This document shows, one piece after another, positions 1 through 10,376 of a stretch of 64,000 nucleotides of DNA. Under the pieces are notes generated by a model. That model searched no databases and was not told where the DNA came from. It saw only the letters and a list, made by a program, of their open reading frames with translations. This DNA is from Ceratodon purpureus (Eukaryota; Streptophyta; Bryopsida; Pseudoditrichales; Ditrichaceae). The first letter of the stretch is position 1, and each line of letters begins with the position of its first letter. The position numbers and the translations under genes were made by a program. Location: positions 95,896,572 through 95,960,571 of the forward strand of contig CM026426.1 of assembly GCA_014871385.1 (NCBI GenBank), in the 5' to 3' direction.

Positions 1-63
1 AACCTTGAACTTGCAAGTTCTCTCGGGTTTATCTCTGATTTTTAACGGTGTTCTAGTTTGTGG

Positions 64-440
64 TGGCGCCCGTTTTCGGGAACGCGCGCGCCCGTCCTTG
101 ACCAGTGCTAGCGCCCCTCTATCCAGCGATCGTGTCCGACGGTCGCGCCCGTGCAATTCTGATCGCGCCCCATCCATATCCGCGCGCGCGCCCCTTCTGT
201 ACCCGGACGAAGCCTGCGTGCGCCCGATGAAGACCGCGTCGCTATCCGCGCGCGCGTGGTAAAACTCGCTCGCGCCCGTCATATACCCGCCATGGGAACC
301 GCTCGCGTCTGTTAATACCCACGCAGGCGTAGAGGTATAAACGGCCGAAACCCCGCCTACGGTGCCCGCGCGCGCGTGTAGGGTCTCTGCTCGCGCCGGT
401 AGCAGGATGCTCACGCCCATTCCCTGGCGCCCGTGACTAT
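64..440. repeat. CpG-rich degenerate array A1 (CTCGCGCCCG-type)
   Basis: A dense run of CGCGCCCG and CTCGCGCCCG-like words spaced roughly every 15-25 bases, very rich in CpG and CCC. The C-rich strand is the plus strand. It ends directly at a TATA box, and a decayed gene starts about 280 bp further on. The same kind of array recurs at 3640-4175, in three tandem monomers at 4729-6187, at 52500-52850 and at 54790-55135. It could be a promoter or subterminal region of a transposon family, or a simple CpG-rich satellite; the sequence alone does not decide. Confidence 0.75.
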
Positions 441-447
441 AAAAGGG
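438..447 (+). promoter_or_regulatory. TATA box after CpG-rich array
   Basis: TATAAAAGGG lies right at the downstream edge of array A1 and about 280 bp before the first ATG of the zinc-finger gene. A comparable TATA motif follows the arrays at 6188 and 52857, which supports a real core promoter. No transcript evidence is available here. Confidence 0.5.
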
Positions 448-719
448 CGATCCGCCCCCCCATTTTGCACTCCCCTCCCTTTGAGCACCTTGCCCTGAAC
501 AGCCTCCGGGTAGCTGATTCCATGGTACTCAGGTGGGTGCCAGCACTCTGACACGTGTCCGGGCTTTTATTCTTCAGAACTCTATCGTGGTTGTGTGGTA
601 CATTTGAAAATATTGTAAATGTTTATAATTTGTAAATGTGATTGAGGTTTTGGGGTAGTCGTAGGCTTTTAATTTTGCACTTTTAGAAGACTTCGAAGAA
701 CGATCTACCTCGAGCAGAG

Positions 720-3228
720 ATGGAACAGCAACGACCAAATCCGCCCACGGAGGCAGAATAGAGGAAACGGCAAAAGGATGAAGGACAGATAAGGCATGGA
801 AACATCCAACGTAAGAGGGTTCACGTCCTAACGAATCCTGCATAGCTGGCATTCCGAGGGTAGGAAGCCGCACCGCAACCGTGGACTCTAGCAACGTGTG
901 AGGAATTCATTGAATGGTGCCACATTGGGAAGTTTTTCCCGTTGCATCGCCATAAACAAAATCATACTTCAAACAAGGCGAACATGAAATGGTGCAAGAA
1001 TCGTCAACTCGGGACCCGGTGTTTGGAGGTGTACCAGGTTCTATACGGGGAGGAGATCAACAAGAGAAACGAGATTCCACTCTTTATCTGTAGAATGGTA
1101 TATGCCGAGGTAATGCTTCATAGGCAGGTGGATTGGAGGACCATACAGTTGACTCCTAGCGTCCAGCGGCGTCCAGGAGAGATGGCGATACCTACAGGGG
1201 TCCTAAGATTTCCAGATCATGACTGGGCATACTTGGATGACCCCGAGGATCATGCGCCTTTTGAGTGGAGTGACTCAGAAGCGGATAATGATTCTGATGG
1301 TACGGTAAACCGTCCCCCTCAGTCACAAACAAGAGCAGCGACTAATGCTAGAATCACACGGTTAAAAAAGAAGGATCCTGAGGTGGCTGCGTGTTTGTCG
1401 ACGAGGAATCGTGCATCGCCAGCAAATCCTACTGGGATGGGTATTGCTCATCAGGCTCCTCTAGCAATCGTTGGGGGCCCAAGCAATGTTGATGTAGCTC
1501 CTCCTGTATTGAATCCACATATTGCGGGCCCGAGCAATGTAATGGAAGATGATGATGGTATGTTTGCAACTAAGTTGGAGGCTACATTAATCGGGGATGA
1601 TGCCCAAGGCCAGCGAGGCGACGCATTGCGTAACGAGCTGGAAGAAAAAAACGCGATAATTTCTGAGATGGAGAAGACAATCCAGAACTTGAATGACGAA
1701 GCTGATAGGATGAATGAGATTAACCGGAAGCATAATGAAGAGATTTTGCAACTTAAAGCTGCGAGGAATCCGATTAACGTACCCGAGGTGAGCTAGGCTC
1801 CAATCCCTGGCAGCCCTAGAATGAACGAGGACGACATGAATGCCATCATTGAATCGGCCACGCACGGTGTCCTGGAAGATACCCCGGTCCGAGTTCCTTG
1901 TAAGCCAATCATCCCATTCGCATCATCAAGTCAAGTGATGCACCCCCCCTCCCCCCACTAGCAAATCATGTTCGTGGATTCTCAAGAGACGGAGGACTCT
2001 TTGGGATTTCAACAGTCAGCGATACCCACTGTCTCCGAATTGCAAGCTATCAACGGGATGCTCAAAGCGTATATGATCCAAATGAGCAAACAGTACTACC
2101 AATGGAAGATTGCATGCATTCTGAACGTTGATCGTCACAGACAGACGTATAGTGAGTTTAAAAAAATTGACCGTGACTACCTCAATATTAACACCAAGAG
2201 GGATTTGGGACTTACTTCGTGGGCACATGAAGATGAAATGTTCTCTGACAACTTACGAATGATTGGTAAGGAAATAGATTGGACGCAGTTGGGGTGGGAG
2301 TACAAGACCGCAAAATCCAATGAGAGGATTCCTGAGAATACAAAGCCAAGATTGCTCTCGCCCAACCCACAGAAGTATGTGTAGGATGGGACCTAGTGTC
2401 CTATTTGTACCAATCCATTTGGGCTAGAGGGGGGCTGGTCATTGGGATCCTGTCAATGCATGTATCATCCACAGTGCTTGGTTTCCCATGCCATGATACG
2501 TCGGTGGTGTGCAGTATGTAAGTCCCCCTTACAGAAGCGTTTTTATGAGCAGTTCGGCTTAGAGACTTGGATGCCACCGCATTGGGAGCAAAATCAGGAA
2601 AATACTCCTGACTTTCCGGACAAGTGGGGTGAGGACTTGATTTGGAATTGGCTTATGAGAATGCACCAGACCTACAAGAGTGAAATAAGCGCGCACTAGA
2701 GGTGGGACAGGGATCCTGCGGAGATTGTAAGGATCTGCCACAAACTCATCAGGGCGGGACTGAAGAAGAACTCGAGGGAAGGAGGAATTTCTTTTACCAA
2801 ACGCTACAAGGGTACTGGGATCAACAAAACAATACATTCCAGTACGGCGCCCATCCTCTTGGATTTAGGTGGAATTCCAAAAGCAACAGGTTGCGGATCA
2901 GCACAATGAGGTGCATGAAATGAACGAAACGGAACTCCGCATCGCTAATGACTTGATGACTACAAAATCTGAATGGATTGAATTGGTCAAGGGTCAAGCC
3001 GTGGATTTCCTCTGCGCCCAACATAGTCCGGAGACCCTTAGAGTGCTCCGTCGAATGCGCGACAGCAACTTCATGGAAGCAATGCTCGGAGGAGATGGCC
3101 TAGCGAAGAGAACCCGTTCTACAAAGCGGAAACTCATCGCTGGCGATGGGGCAGAAAGTAGTGCAGCGGGAAGCTCTCGTGCACGACACGATGAGGGTGG
3201 ATCGAGTTCCTCTGCACCGGGCACGTGA
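720..3228 (+). pseudogene. decayed gene with RING-like zinc finger and coiled coil
   Basis: I do not recognise the family. One reading frame runs from the ATG at 720 to about 2912, then shifts frame to a C-terminal part ending at 3228. The first part (to 1787) ends in a charged coiled coil. GTGAGC at 1788 and a pyrimidine-rich CTAG ending at 1961 would form a phase-0 intron of 174 bp. After it come a conserved-looking helical region and, at 2397-2535, a RING or treble-clef-like finger: CPIC, then a CxCxxHxxC cluster, then CAVC. The tail (2869-3228) is a coiled coil followed by a Ser/Gly-rich basic end. Outside the proposed intron, six codons interrupt the frame (759, 843, 861, 2382, 2394, 2697), all TAG, where Gln or Trp would fit. 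The gene sits between CpG-rich arrays. It may belong to a mobile element, but I see no transposase in it. Confidence 0.5.
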
Positions 3229-3639
3229 CGTCGTGGAGATCGATGAGTGAAGACCACGTTTTCGTAAAAAGATATTGGAATATAAATACATATAGAAGGC
3301 ATAGGGAATCAGATAGGTTTAGGATTACATTTACATGTTTAATGTTTGTTAAACTCAAACAATGGATGTTAACTTTCTCTCCAGAAACATTGACGTGATT
3401 TCCAAGAAACTTCAATTCTCCTTGCATTGGTCTCCCGTTTCTTGATTGCCAGACATGTTGTTCATTCCATCCGTTGTCTCTTCTCCTTCCATCATATGAT
3501 AAATGTTTAAATAATTCAGCTGCACACCAAAATCTTTTGCATGGTAAGTGGATTTAAGTCTCGCTAAGTAAATTTAAGTTATGGTAAGTGTATTTAAGGT
3601 ATGGACTGAATTTTATGTTACGTGGATTTGAACTGTGAA

Positions 3640-4175
3640 CCCGCCCGCGCGCGTGCACACGAGTCCCGGCAAGAATACTCTTTTGTGAATTCAGAAACGC
3701 AGCCGTACGCGCGCGCGCAAACTACTAGTGCTAGTCAAACCACGGGCGCGCGCACGGATCTCGAATCGGGGAAATATTTTCCCCCCAGAGTGTCTCTCGC
3801 GTCAATGCGCGCGCGCGATGTTGCACGCGCCCGACTGCTCGCGCCCGTCATTGCACGCGCGCGAGCAGTGCAACTGGATCACGCAAACAATTTCCCCCCT
3901 CGAACTCCCTCCTTACATTTGCACGCACCCAAAGCGCCCACGCGTACCGCTCGCGCCCATGGAGTCACGGGCGCGTGCACGGGTTCTGAATCGTGGAACT
4001 AATTCCCCCCCCCCCCCCCTCCCCACAATGTCTCTCGCGTTCTGCTCGTGCGAGCACTGCAACCGTATCATGCAACTACTTTCCCCTGTCAAACTCCCTC
4101 TTTCCATTTGCACGCGCGTGTACGCCCGCGCGCCCGTTTGTGCTCGCGCCCGTTTTGCACGCGCCCGAGCACTCC
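3640..4175. repeat. CpG-rich degenerate array A2
   Basis: Same type as A1 and in the same orientation (C-rich plus strand), with CTCGCGCCC and GCACGCGCGCG words broken by AT-rich inserts. It lies about 400 bp after the end of the zinc-finger gene, so that gene is bracketed by arrays in direct orientation. A run of 13 C lies near 4006-4020. Apparent reading frames here are low-complexity Arg/Ala-rich translations of the repeat and not genes. Confidence 0.7.
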
Positions 4176-4197
4176 AACGAGATCATGAAATATTTTT

Positions 4198-4680
4198 TCT
4201 GATTCCACCACTCCCCCATCTTATCCCCTTATTTTTATTTAATACTCCTACAGTCTTTAATTTGTTTCTTTTTTTTATCTTTCACTCTTACAACATTACA
4301 CTTTCATTTAATTATCTCGGTCAATTCGTCCATTCATTTTTCTAATTCCACCACTCCCCCATCCTATCCCCTTATTTTTATTTAATACTCCTACACTCTT
4401 TAATTTGTTTTTTTTTCTTTTTTCCTTCTTAGAACATTATACTTTCATTTAATTCCTTCTCCCATTTCGTCCATTCATTTTTCTAATTCCACTACTCCTC
4501 TATCCTATCCCCTTACTTTCATCTAATACTCCTACACTCTTTAATTTGTTTTTTTTTTTGGTTAACATTATTTTATAGTTTGAATGCCTATTTGATCTAT
4601 TTATTTTTATACTTTTAGTTCCACCAATCTCCCATTCTAAAAAATTACTTTTCACTCTAGACCATACTCTCCCTTTTTAT
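4198..4680. repeat. about 142-bp tandem repeat, 3-4 copies
   Basis: The phrase ATTCCACCACTCCCCCATC and a following T-rich stretch recur at 4202, 4345, 4486 and, more diverged, near 4617. Spacing is 143, 141 and about 131 bp. Very pyrimidine-rich, no coding potential. It separates array A2 from the 574-bp tandem monomers. Confidence 0.8.
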
Positions 4681-4728
4681 CTTAATTTTATTTTTTTGAA
4701 CTTTCAGTACGTGGGCTTTTTAACTTCA

Positions 4729-6187
4729 TTGCGCGCGCCCGTTCGATCACCCCCGCCCGCCCGTCCGCACCTGTAGGCGCCCGCGCTCGCCCCATTGGAC
4801 CCGCCTACGCTCGCGCGCGCTCGCGCCCATAATTGATCGCGCGCGCCCGCCTTCCACGCGCGGTCGCGAGCCCGCCCAACTGCTCGCGCCTAGCTCGCAC
4901 CCAACTGCTCACGCGCGACTGCTCGCGCTCGTCCCTAACTACGCCGCGTGCGGTTCTCACAGGATTAACATGGTTACTAGAAAAATTTATCCCATAGTTT
5001 TAGTTAACTCTGCCCAAGGTTAACTTAAAACGACTTACCTTCGACTGAGAGGGCAGACACATGGAGAGCCTGTGGACCACTGGCCCTACTTCTTAGTCAT
5101 CTGTGAATGGGATGGGTCATTGACAAGCTTCAAATGTGTCACAATCTTAAATCTAAATAGGATTTCCCTTATTTTTTAAAGATGTTAACCTATATAGAGT
5201 TCACATATTTTAAGTTTCTAAATTTTTTTTTTCTTTTTTCTCATTCATTATCATTTCTTCTTAGTGAATTGCGCGCACCAGTTTGATCTCGCCTGTCTGC
5301 TCGCGCCCGCGCGTGCGCGCTCGCATTCGCTTGTTACTGCGCGCCCGCGACCGCTCGGTTCGTCACGAGTACACTCGCGCGCGCAACGCATTGCGCACAC
5401 GTGCACCCGCCCTCCAATGCACGCACCCGTAACTGATCGCGCGCGCCCGTCTGCCCTCGCGCGCGCGATCCTTCCGATCTGCCCAACTGCTCGCGCTCGT
5501 CCGCAACGACGCCGCGTGCGCGCACGTGCTGTTTCCACCGGATTAACGCGGTAACTAGAAAAATTTATCCCATACTTTTAGTTAAGTCTGCCCGAGATGA
5601 ACTTGAAAGGAATTACCTTCCACTCAGAGGGCAGACACATACAGCGCCGGTCGACCACTTGCTCCAGTTCTTAGACATGTGTGAATGGGGTGGGTCGTTA
5701 ACTGGCTTTAAATGTGTCACAATCTGAAATCTAAATAGGATTCCCCTCATTTTTTGTAGATGTTCACGTGTTTGGAGTTTACACAGTTTAATTTTTTTAA
5801 ATTTTATTCATTTTTCCCTCTCATTATTATTTCTTCTCAGTGAATTGAGCGCGACAAATCAATCTCGCCTGTCTGCTCGCGCCCGTGCGTGCGCCCGTAT
5901 TCGACAGTCAGTGCGCGCCCGCGCCTGCATTCGCCCGTTTGTGCGCCCGCGCCCGCCCGCTTCGTCCCAACTACGCTCGCGCGCGCACGCGCCCACCAGC
6001 GCTCGCGCTTGCATGTGATTGCACGCGCCCGGCTTCCCTCGTGCGCGCGATCCGCCATGCGGGCTGCAATCGCGAGCACCCACCTGCACCCGCCCGTTCG
6101 CTTCCGAGCGCGCCCAATCCTCATGGTGCGCGCCCGCCCATTGGATCGCGCCCGTCCGGACAGTACTCGCCCGGCCGAAGGCGGCAG
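4729..6187. repeat. 574-bp tandem monomers, each with a CpG-rich array
   Basis: Three monomers. CpG-rich parts lie at about 4729-4950, 5264-5550 and 5838-6187; AT-rich linkers at about 4977-5263 and 5551-5837 align with each other (start ACTAGAAAAATTTATCCCAT, then GAGGGCAGACACAT, then AATGTGTCACAATCT). The offset between matching points is 574 bp. The third monomer lacks its linker and instead runs into a TATA box and the leader of the hAT gene. The layout resembles tandem promoter monomers in front of a transposon gene. Confidence 0.8.
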
Positions 6188-6195
6188 TATATAAA
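6188..6195 (+). promoter_or_regulatory. TATA box ahead of hAT transposase frame
   Basis: TATATAAA at the downstream edge of the third CpG-rich monomer, 250 bp before the ATG at 6439. The leader contains TTGGGTGGGGGGAA at about 6298, and a near-identical motif lies in the leader of the kinase gene (about 52981), which follows the same array-TATA arrangement. Confidence 0.55.
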
Positions 6196-6438
6196 CTGCC
6201 CCCTGATTTGACATCCACCTTACCTCCTTGCGTGTTTCATGTACTAGGTCTCCTTGAGGGCTCCTTAATTGAAACTGTTAGCTTGGGGAGACACTTGGTT
6301 TGGGTGGGGGGAATGTAAAAATTCTTCTCTCCATAAATCAATTTGTCAAGCATTTTTCAGACACACTAAGTTATATCAGATAATAATCTTTTGGTTCTAC
6401 TGGTCCTATTAGTCTAGAGACTTACCTAATCATTCACT

Positions 6439-7056
6439 ATGGATCCGGTTGAAGTGGTTGAACCGGTTGAAGCGGTTGCATCGGCTAGAGCCGTTCCGAG
6501 ACTCGGTACGAGAGAGTGGGCACCATGGTTTACGGTCAAGCTCAAAGAAGGGTCACTGTCAATTAAGGAAGCCCAATGTGTGTATTGCAGGAACAAGCTT
6601 TCGTACGTGAAGTCTAGGTGCCTTGAGCATTATGGTTGGGACCAGCCCAATCTCTCGAGGGTTTGCCAATTGGCACCTACCGTAGTGAAGAGGAAGTTTC
6701 AGTTTTGTAGTGGAAAGATTCCGGGCCCCTTGACACAGGAGGAGATGGATGGTATGAGGCCAACATTCTCCGCGCCAGTTCAACGTTCGTGTTTGAGTGA
6801 TTCCACACACGACACTCTGTATGGTGGATCCGAACCCTCGTACAATGATACCAAAGAGGACCGAAATGTTTCCAGTGCTGCACCTAGTAGGGCCGGTTCG
6901 AATACCACTAGGAACTTGCGGAAACAGGACATGAGTGAAGCACTCCAGATCTCCAAGCGAAAGGAGCTGGACATGTTGTAGGCATCCTTCTTTTACGAAG
7001 CCAACGTCGCATTCAACGTGGCCAAGCACCCAGCATTTATAAAGGCGGTGAGCACA
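6439..7056 (+). pseudogene. hAT transposase N-terminal part (BED-like finger)
   Basis: The ATG at 6439 opens a 180-codon frame. After an acidic start, residues ~30-70 carry a BED-like zinc-finger pattern: aromatic residues around WAPWF, then CVYC, then a distal LEHYGW. A Ser/Thr-rich linker follows. After one in-frame TAG (6979-6981) the frame goes on with SFFYEANVAFNVAKHP, typical of the start of the hAT transposase core (a helix-rich segment before the RNase H fold). It stops at about 7056, where a foreign palindromic sequence begins. The catalytic core and the C-terminal dimerisation region are missing, so this is a truncated DNA transposon copy. It has its own TATA box and CpG-rich promoter-like monomers upstream. 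Confidence 0.7.
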
Positions 7057-7112
7057 AATGCCATATTTAACTAATTCTGGACTATTCATTGAATATGGAC
7101 TGTGTAGAGTCC
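7057..7112. repeat. CCATATTTAACTA-CTGGACT palindromic end, copy 1
   Basis: CCATATTTAACTAATTCTGG starts exactly where the hAT frame ends. CTGGACT is followed 20-odd bases later by AGTCCAG. The same 20-odd bases occur in inverse orientation at 47367-47412, where the two CTGGACT halves are only a few bases apart. Probably the end of, or a remnant of, a small palindromic element. Confidence 0.5.
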
Positions 7113-7182
7113 AGAAAAAGCAAAGGAAAATGAAAGGGGCTTAGTAAAACCTTCCTCCATTGTTATGAATAGTGTATTATTT

Positions 7183-7875
7183 GAATGATTGGATCAGGAG
7201 ATCTTCCGATATAGAGTTGTTCCAAGACAGGGGAAATGTGTGGACTAAGTAATGTATCATTAGGAGAAAAATGAGCTCAAAATAAGGCCGTGTAAGCCTG
7301 CCCTTTCTAGGTGAACTCCCTACTTTCGGCACCTCTGCCGCTGGCAGCGGATGCCAGAGTTGCTGCCCGCACAGAACTGCGTGGCGCACTCACAACAAAG
7401 GTCCTCGGAATATTAGGTGAGACATGAATGCCTCGGCTCGGGCTTTGGTCCCAAGTGGGCAGGTTGTGTCAGCCCGACACCGTAGATGTGCCCTCCACAC
7501 GCCTCCCTCGGAGGTCATTGGTTCGAGCCCCCGTGGCGGTTGCTGGCACCACAGTGGCATGTGCTGTGCCACGTCAAAAAGTACGCGGGCAGCGCCCGTT
7601 TTTTTCTCTCACGTGCCGCTTACACGGCCTTTTTGTGACCTGATTTTTCTCCTAATGAGAACATTGTATGATTTGCAAGTGCATGGATCAGGAGATCTTC
7701 CGATATAGTGCCGTTCCGGAAGAACAAATGTATGGACAAAGTAATGTAATGAATAATGTGTGTTTTGCAAAACCATGGATCAGGAGATTTCCCGTTATAG
7801 GTGTCTTCCGGAAGAACAACAGCCATCTCACAATTGCACGAGTGAAATGGTATGGACAAACTAAGTAATATAGCA
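7183..7875. repeat. ~100-bp tandem repeat split by a MITE
   Basis: Copies begin with GGATCAGGAGATCTTCCGAT at about 7191 and 7685 and a diverged form at about 7777. Each is followed by TTCC, then ATGTGTGGAC or ATGGACAA(A), then AGTAATGTA. The first copy is separated from the second by the element at 7257-7658. The shared start is a diverged member of the P1 palindrome family. Confidence 0.65.
7257..7658. mobile_element. 402-bp MITE with ~40-bp terminal inverted repeats
   Basis: The left end TCATTAGGAGAAAAAT... through GGCCGTGTAAGC matches the reverse complement of the right end (7612-7658) with a few mismatches. No transposase. The interior is GC-rich and contains a possible tRNA-like B box, GGTTCGAGCCC (7520-7530), and a possible A box, TGGTCCCAAGTGG (7446-7458), 74 bp apart. 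I could not see a clear target-site duplication, so the superfamily is open. It has inserted into the ~100-bp tandem repeat. Confidence 0.65.
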
Positions 7876-8055
7876 TTACAAATAATACACATAGACCGAT
7901 GATGGTGAAATAGTCATTTACATTACAAAAACGGGTTACATAAATATGAGGTATTGTCTTGAAAGTCATTCGAATGAACAGTGCCATATTATTACCACTA
8001 ATACATTGTGGTACATAGGGACACGGGATTGTAAGCAACTCATTGTATGTACTGT

Positions 8056-8915
8056 CTACTGTTCTACTCTACTGGTGTACCATTGCCTAAGTGATCTCCT
8101 ACATAATTCCCCATCCATGGGAGTTTTCTGAAGGAACTCAGTAACGGAGTCATAATGAACCATCCATAATGAATGGAAGTAAGGCTGTGCCGACGTCTGG
8201 TATGACGTTTCGCGGATTGGGTAGGTGCATTTCACCCTTCCAAGGAGTCGGGAAATAGCAGGAATGATTTCCATTCATTACATTCTTCCATTCACAGTCA
8301 TCTACCATGAGAACCTTACCCGGATTGCAAAACCTGCGAGTTTTTTTATCCATACGAAGTCGTTGCAGGAACTTCTAGAAGAATGGATAAGGCTTCTGTC
8401 GAACACACTTGTCCTGACCATACACAAAAATTCACTGCGATCTAAGCTCTAGTGGAAGCAGATGCGCTAAAACACCATATTTGTTGTATTGAGACTTTTC
8501 AAAGTCTCAATTTAATGCTTGACTATAGCTATTTCATTGATTTCTTGATTGATTCTATATTTGTCAAAAACTTTTTGACTATATATGGGAAGAGTATCCT
8601 CGAATCAAGGATAATCTATAATTAGAAAGTCAAAAAAAGTTCAAATTGTCTAAAAACAATTGCTGAAATTGTAGGCAAAAAGTCTCAAAGTTCTGAAATT
8701 GTCTCAAAATAACGAATATGGTCATCTAAGACAAGGTCCAAGCGGGATGGGGGCATACATGACCATATTCCGACATGGAAATCTTGAAGAAGCTTTCGAA
8801 AGAACAGTCGAATTCCAGGACGGCAAATGACATTCCCTAAGTCCAGCAACGGCAGGCTGAATCCTTTATAATCCTCGAAGCACATGATGCCATTAACCGA
8901 GAGAACTATTGCCTT
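8056..8915 (-). pseudogene. decayed FCP1-like HAD phosphatase, second copy
   Basis: A tandem relative of the intact gene at 9420-10376. The first part starts after a good acceptor (TGTGCAG ending at 8916) and reads KAIVLSVNGIMC, then CRPGIRLFFRKLLQDFHVGIWS. The motif I Asp of this HAD family (VVLDLNG in the neighbour) is Ser here, so catalysis would be lost. A 249-bp MITE (8474-8722) interrupts the frame. After it the frame resumes with FVYGQDKC, KFLQRL and motif III, VLMVDDCEWKN. A TGA and a TAG lie in frame between about 8380 and 8440, and the last ~40 residues are in another frame (break near 8150). This is a dead paralogue. The region between 8080 and 8150 is the weakest part of the model. 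Confidence 0.7.
8474..8722. mobile_element. 249-bp MITE inside the decayed phosphatase
   Basis: Terminal inverted repeats of about 22 bp: ACCATATTTGTTGTATTG on the left and the reverse complement of the end at 8701-8722 on the right, two or three mismatches. AT-rich, non-coding, with an internal short hairpin (GAGACTTTTCAAAGTCTC at 8491-8508). No clear target duplication. It sits between the motif I and motif III parts of the phosphatase copy. Confidence 0.65.
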
Positions 8916-8965
8916 CTGCACAGTTGAAATAAAAATATTAGGACATTTCTACATCTGAGACTAAA

Positions 8966-9035
8966 CATCGGGGGATCTTGCGATGTTTGTAAATGACGAA
9001 TTCGCTAACATAGTTCATCGGGGGATATCTCGATG
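8966..9035. repeat. two P1 palindromes, 50 bp apart
   Basis: CATCGGGGGATCTTGCGATG at 8966-8985 and CATCGGGGGATATCTCGATG at 9016-9035. Both are copies of the P1 consensus CATCGRGRGATCYCYCGATG, a dyad centred on GATC. They lie between the two phosphatase copies, upstream (on the minus strand) of the decayed one. Confidence 0.8.
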
Positions 9036-9223
9036 GCGCCTCCCAACGCCATGGCACACAGAGGTGGTCAGACCATGTCTTGAAAGAGTATTACTACAGC
9101 AAAGCGATTTTAAAACAAAACAAATTCAAAGTTCCAGAACTCCATTGGATTCAGGAAGACAAATGCAAATTTTAAGGAACTTGGTTACTTTCATTTTGCT
9201 ATCAAACATGAGGAAGGTACAGC

Positions 9224-9437
9224 TTCATTACATGGTCATGTGAGAGAATGTATGTGTTGACAATGAAGAACTCTGAATAAAATGAGTGTTCCATAATCCA
9301 AAGTCATTTGCACTAAACTACAATCTTCGGTTCATTAAATGGTCATGTGAGAGAATGTAAGTATTGACAATAAAGAACTGTGAAAACAATAAGTGTTCCA
9401 AAATCCAGAGTCATTTGTACTAAGCTACAGCGCCCCT
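9224..9437. repeat. 107-bp tandem duplication over the phosphatase stop codon
   Basis: The stretch starting TTCATTACATGGTCATG (9224) is repeated from 9331 with about 10% difference. The second copy runs into the last codons and stop of the minus-strand phosphatase (CTAAGCTACAG on plus). The first copy holds the matching CTAAACTACAA. The 3' end of the gene was therefore duplicated together with its 3' flank. Confidence 0.8.
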
Positions 9438-10376
9438 CAATATCTTCAGTGCCAAGTCCGATGACCGGTCCATGGGTAACTGACCAAACGGAAGCGGGGC
9501 CCATTTCACATACTCTGTCACAGCTTCCCCTGATCTAAATAGACCCTCCAGCCACGGTTTCAGTGTCATCGCAAGAAACCTATCATTATCATCCTCGGAC
9601 CAGGTTGGGGGGTGGACAGCGTTATGAGGATCGTTGAAAAGGTTCTTCTGTGGACTATCATCCACTAGTAGGACTTCCTCAACGAACTCCAATACCAGCA
9701 ACTTAGCAAAGACACGGAGATCCTTTAGAAAGAACGGCTTGTCTGGTTTTGACGACTCCACGTATGACAAACGTATGCAATTGTTTTGGCTAAGAACCTG
9801 CACATCTGGCAGCTTGAAGGAGGTGCCCTGAAGAACAATAGGAAGAGTTTGAGGTATATTCCTAGCCGCAATGCTGGTCCAAAAGGCTACCATTGCATGA
9901 TTAGAAAGCCAGTTCAGGAATTCCTGGCAGCCAGGTCTGATCATTATAGGGCGCTTTTTTCCCTTGACAAAATTCCCACAGTGAACGAGAACCCCGTTTA
10001 AGTCTAGTACAACCGAATACCTTCGACCGGGTACCTTTCCGATCACCTTTGCTGGAACGGAGGATGGGAGAGGGGGCCCTGGAAAATGCAACAAAAAAAG
10101 GTCTCATCAGAATTTAGCATCGGGAGATCCCTCGATACAGATGACCACTGTAAACAGGTCTGATCAACATTCAGCATCGGGAGATCCCTCGATACTGATG
10201 TTCACTAAATTCCTCAAGCATCTACGGGAGACACTACACGATCTACACATGTCCAACCTGAGGACATGAAAAGTATCAGTCCTACAATTAGAGTCTGACT
10301 AGATACCTTTCGCACTGTCGTCCGAATTCGGATCTTGGACTTCCGATGAAATGCCCACCGTCTTAGACGTCGGCAT
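9420..10376 (-). CDS. FCP1-like HAD phosphatase (plant DLNG type), two exons
   Basis: Exon 10376-10307 starts with ATG (MPTSKTVGISS). A 228-bp intron (10306-10079, GTATCT...TTTTCCAG) follows, then exon 10078-9420; the phase fits exactly, giving 242 residues. Motif I is VVLDLNGVL, motif II is around AFWTSIAARN, motif III is EEVLLVDDSPQKN. This matches the FCP1/SCP-type HAD family, whose members dephosphorylate phosphoproteins. The DxNG form of motif I, with Asn at the usual second Asp, is common in a plant subfamily, so activity is uncertain. No breaks are visible. A TACTAAT-like branch point and CCTTTACCAG lie directly before the ATG, so this ATG may instead begin an internal exon and the acidic protein upstream (to 11680) may be its N-terminal part. 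The intron holds two P1 palindromes. Confidence 0.8.
10118..10193. repeat. P1 palindrome pair inside the phosphatase intron
   Basis: CATCGGGAGATCCCTCGAT at 10118-10136 and again at 10175-10193. Flanking bases are also duplicated (AGGTCT.ATCA... before, GATAC.GATG after), giving a 57-bp direct duplication. Intronic position in the intact HAD gene. Confidence 0.8.

Noticed and set aside
720-2912. A nuclear code with TAG as glutamine, because the zinc-finger gene has only TAG interruptions.
   Set aside because: The intact phosphatase ends in TAG, other frames here are broken by TGA and TAA, and two more TAGs in this gene fall in a plausible intron. Methylation decay at CAG explains it better.
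64-6190. Arg/Ala-rich open frames in the CpG-rich arrays.
   Set aside because: All frames on both strands are open because of composition; no codon bias, splice sites or family motifs.
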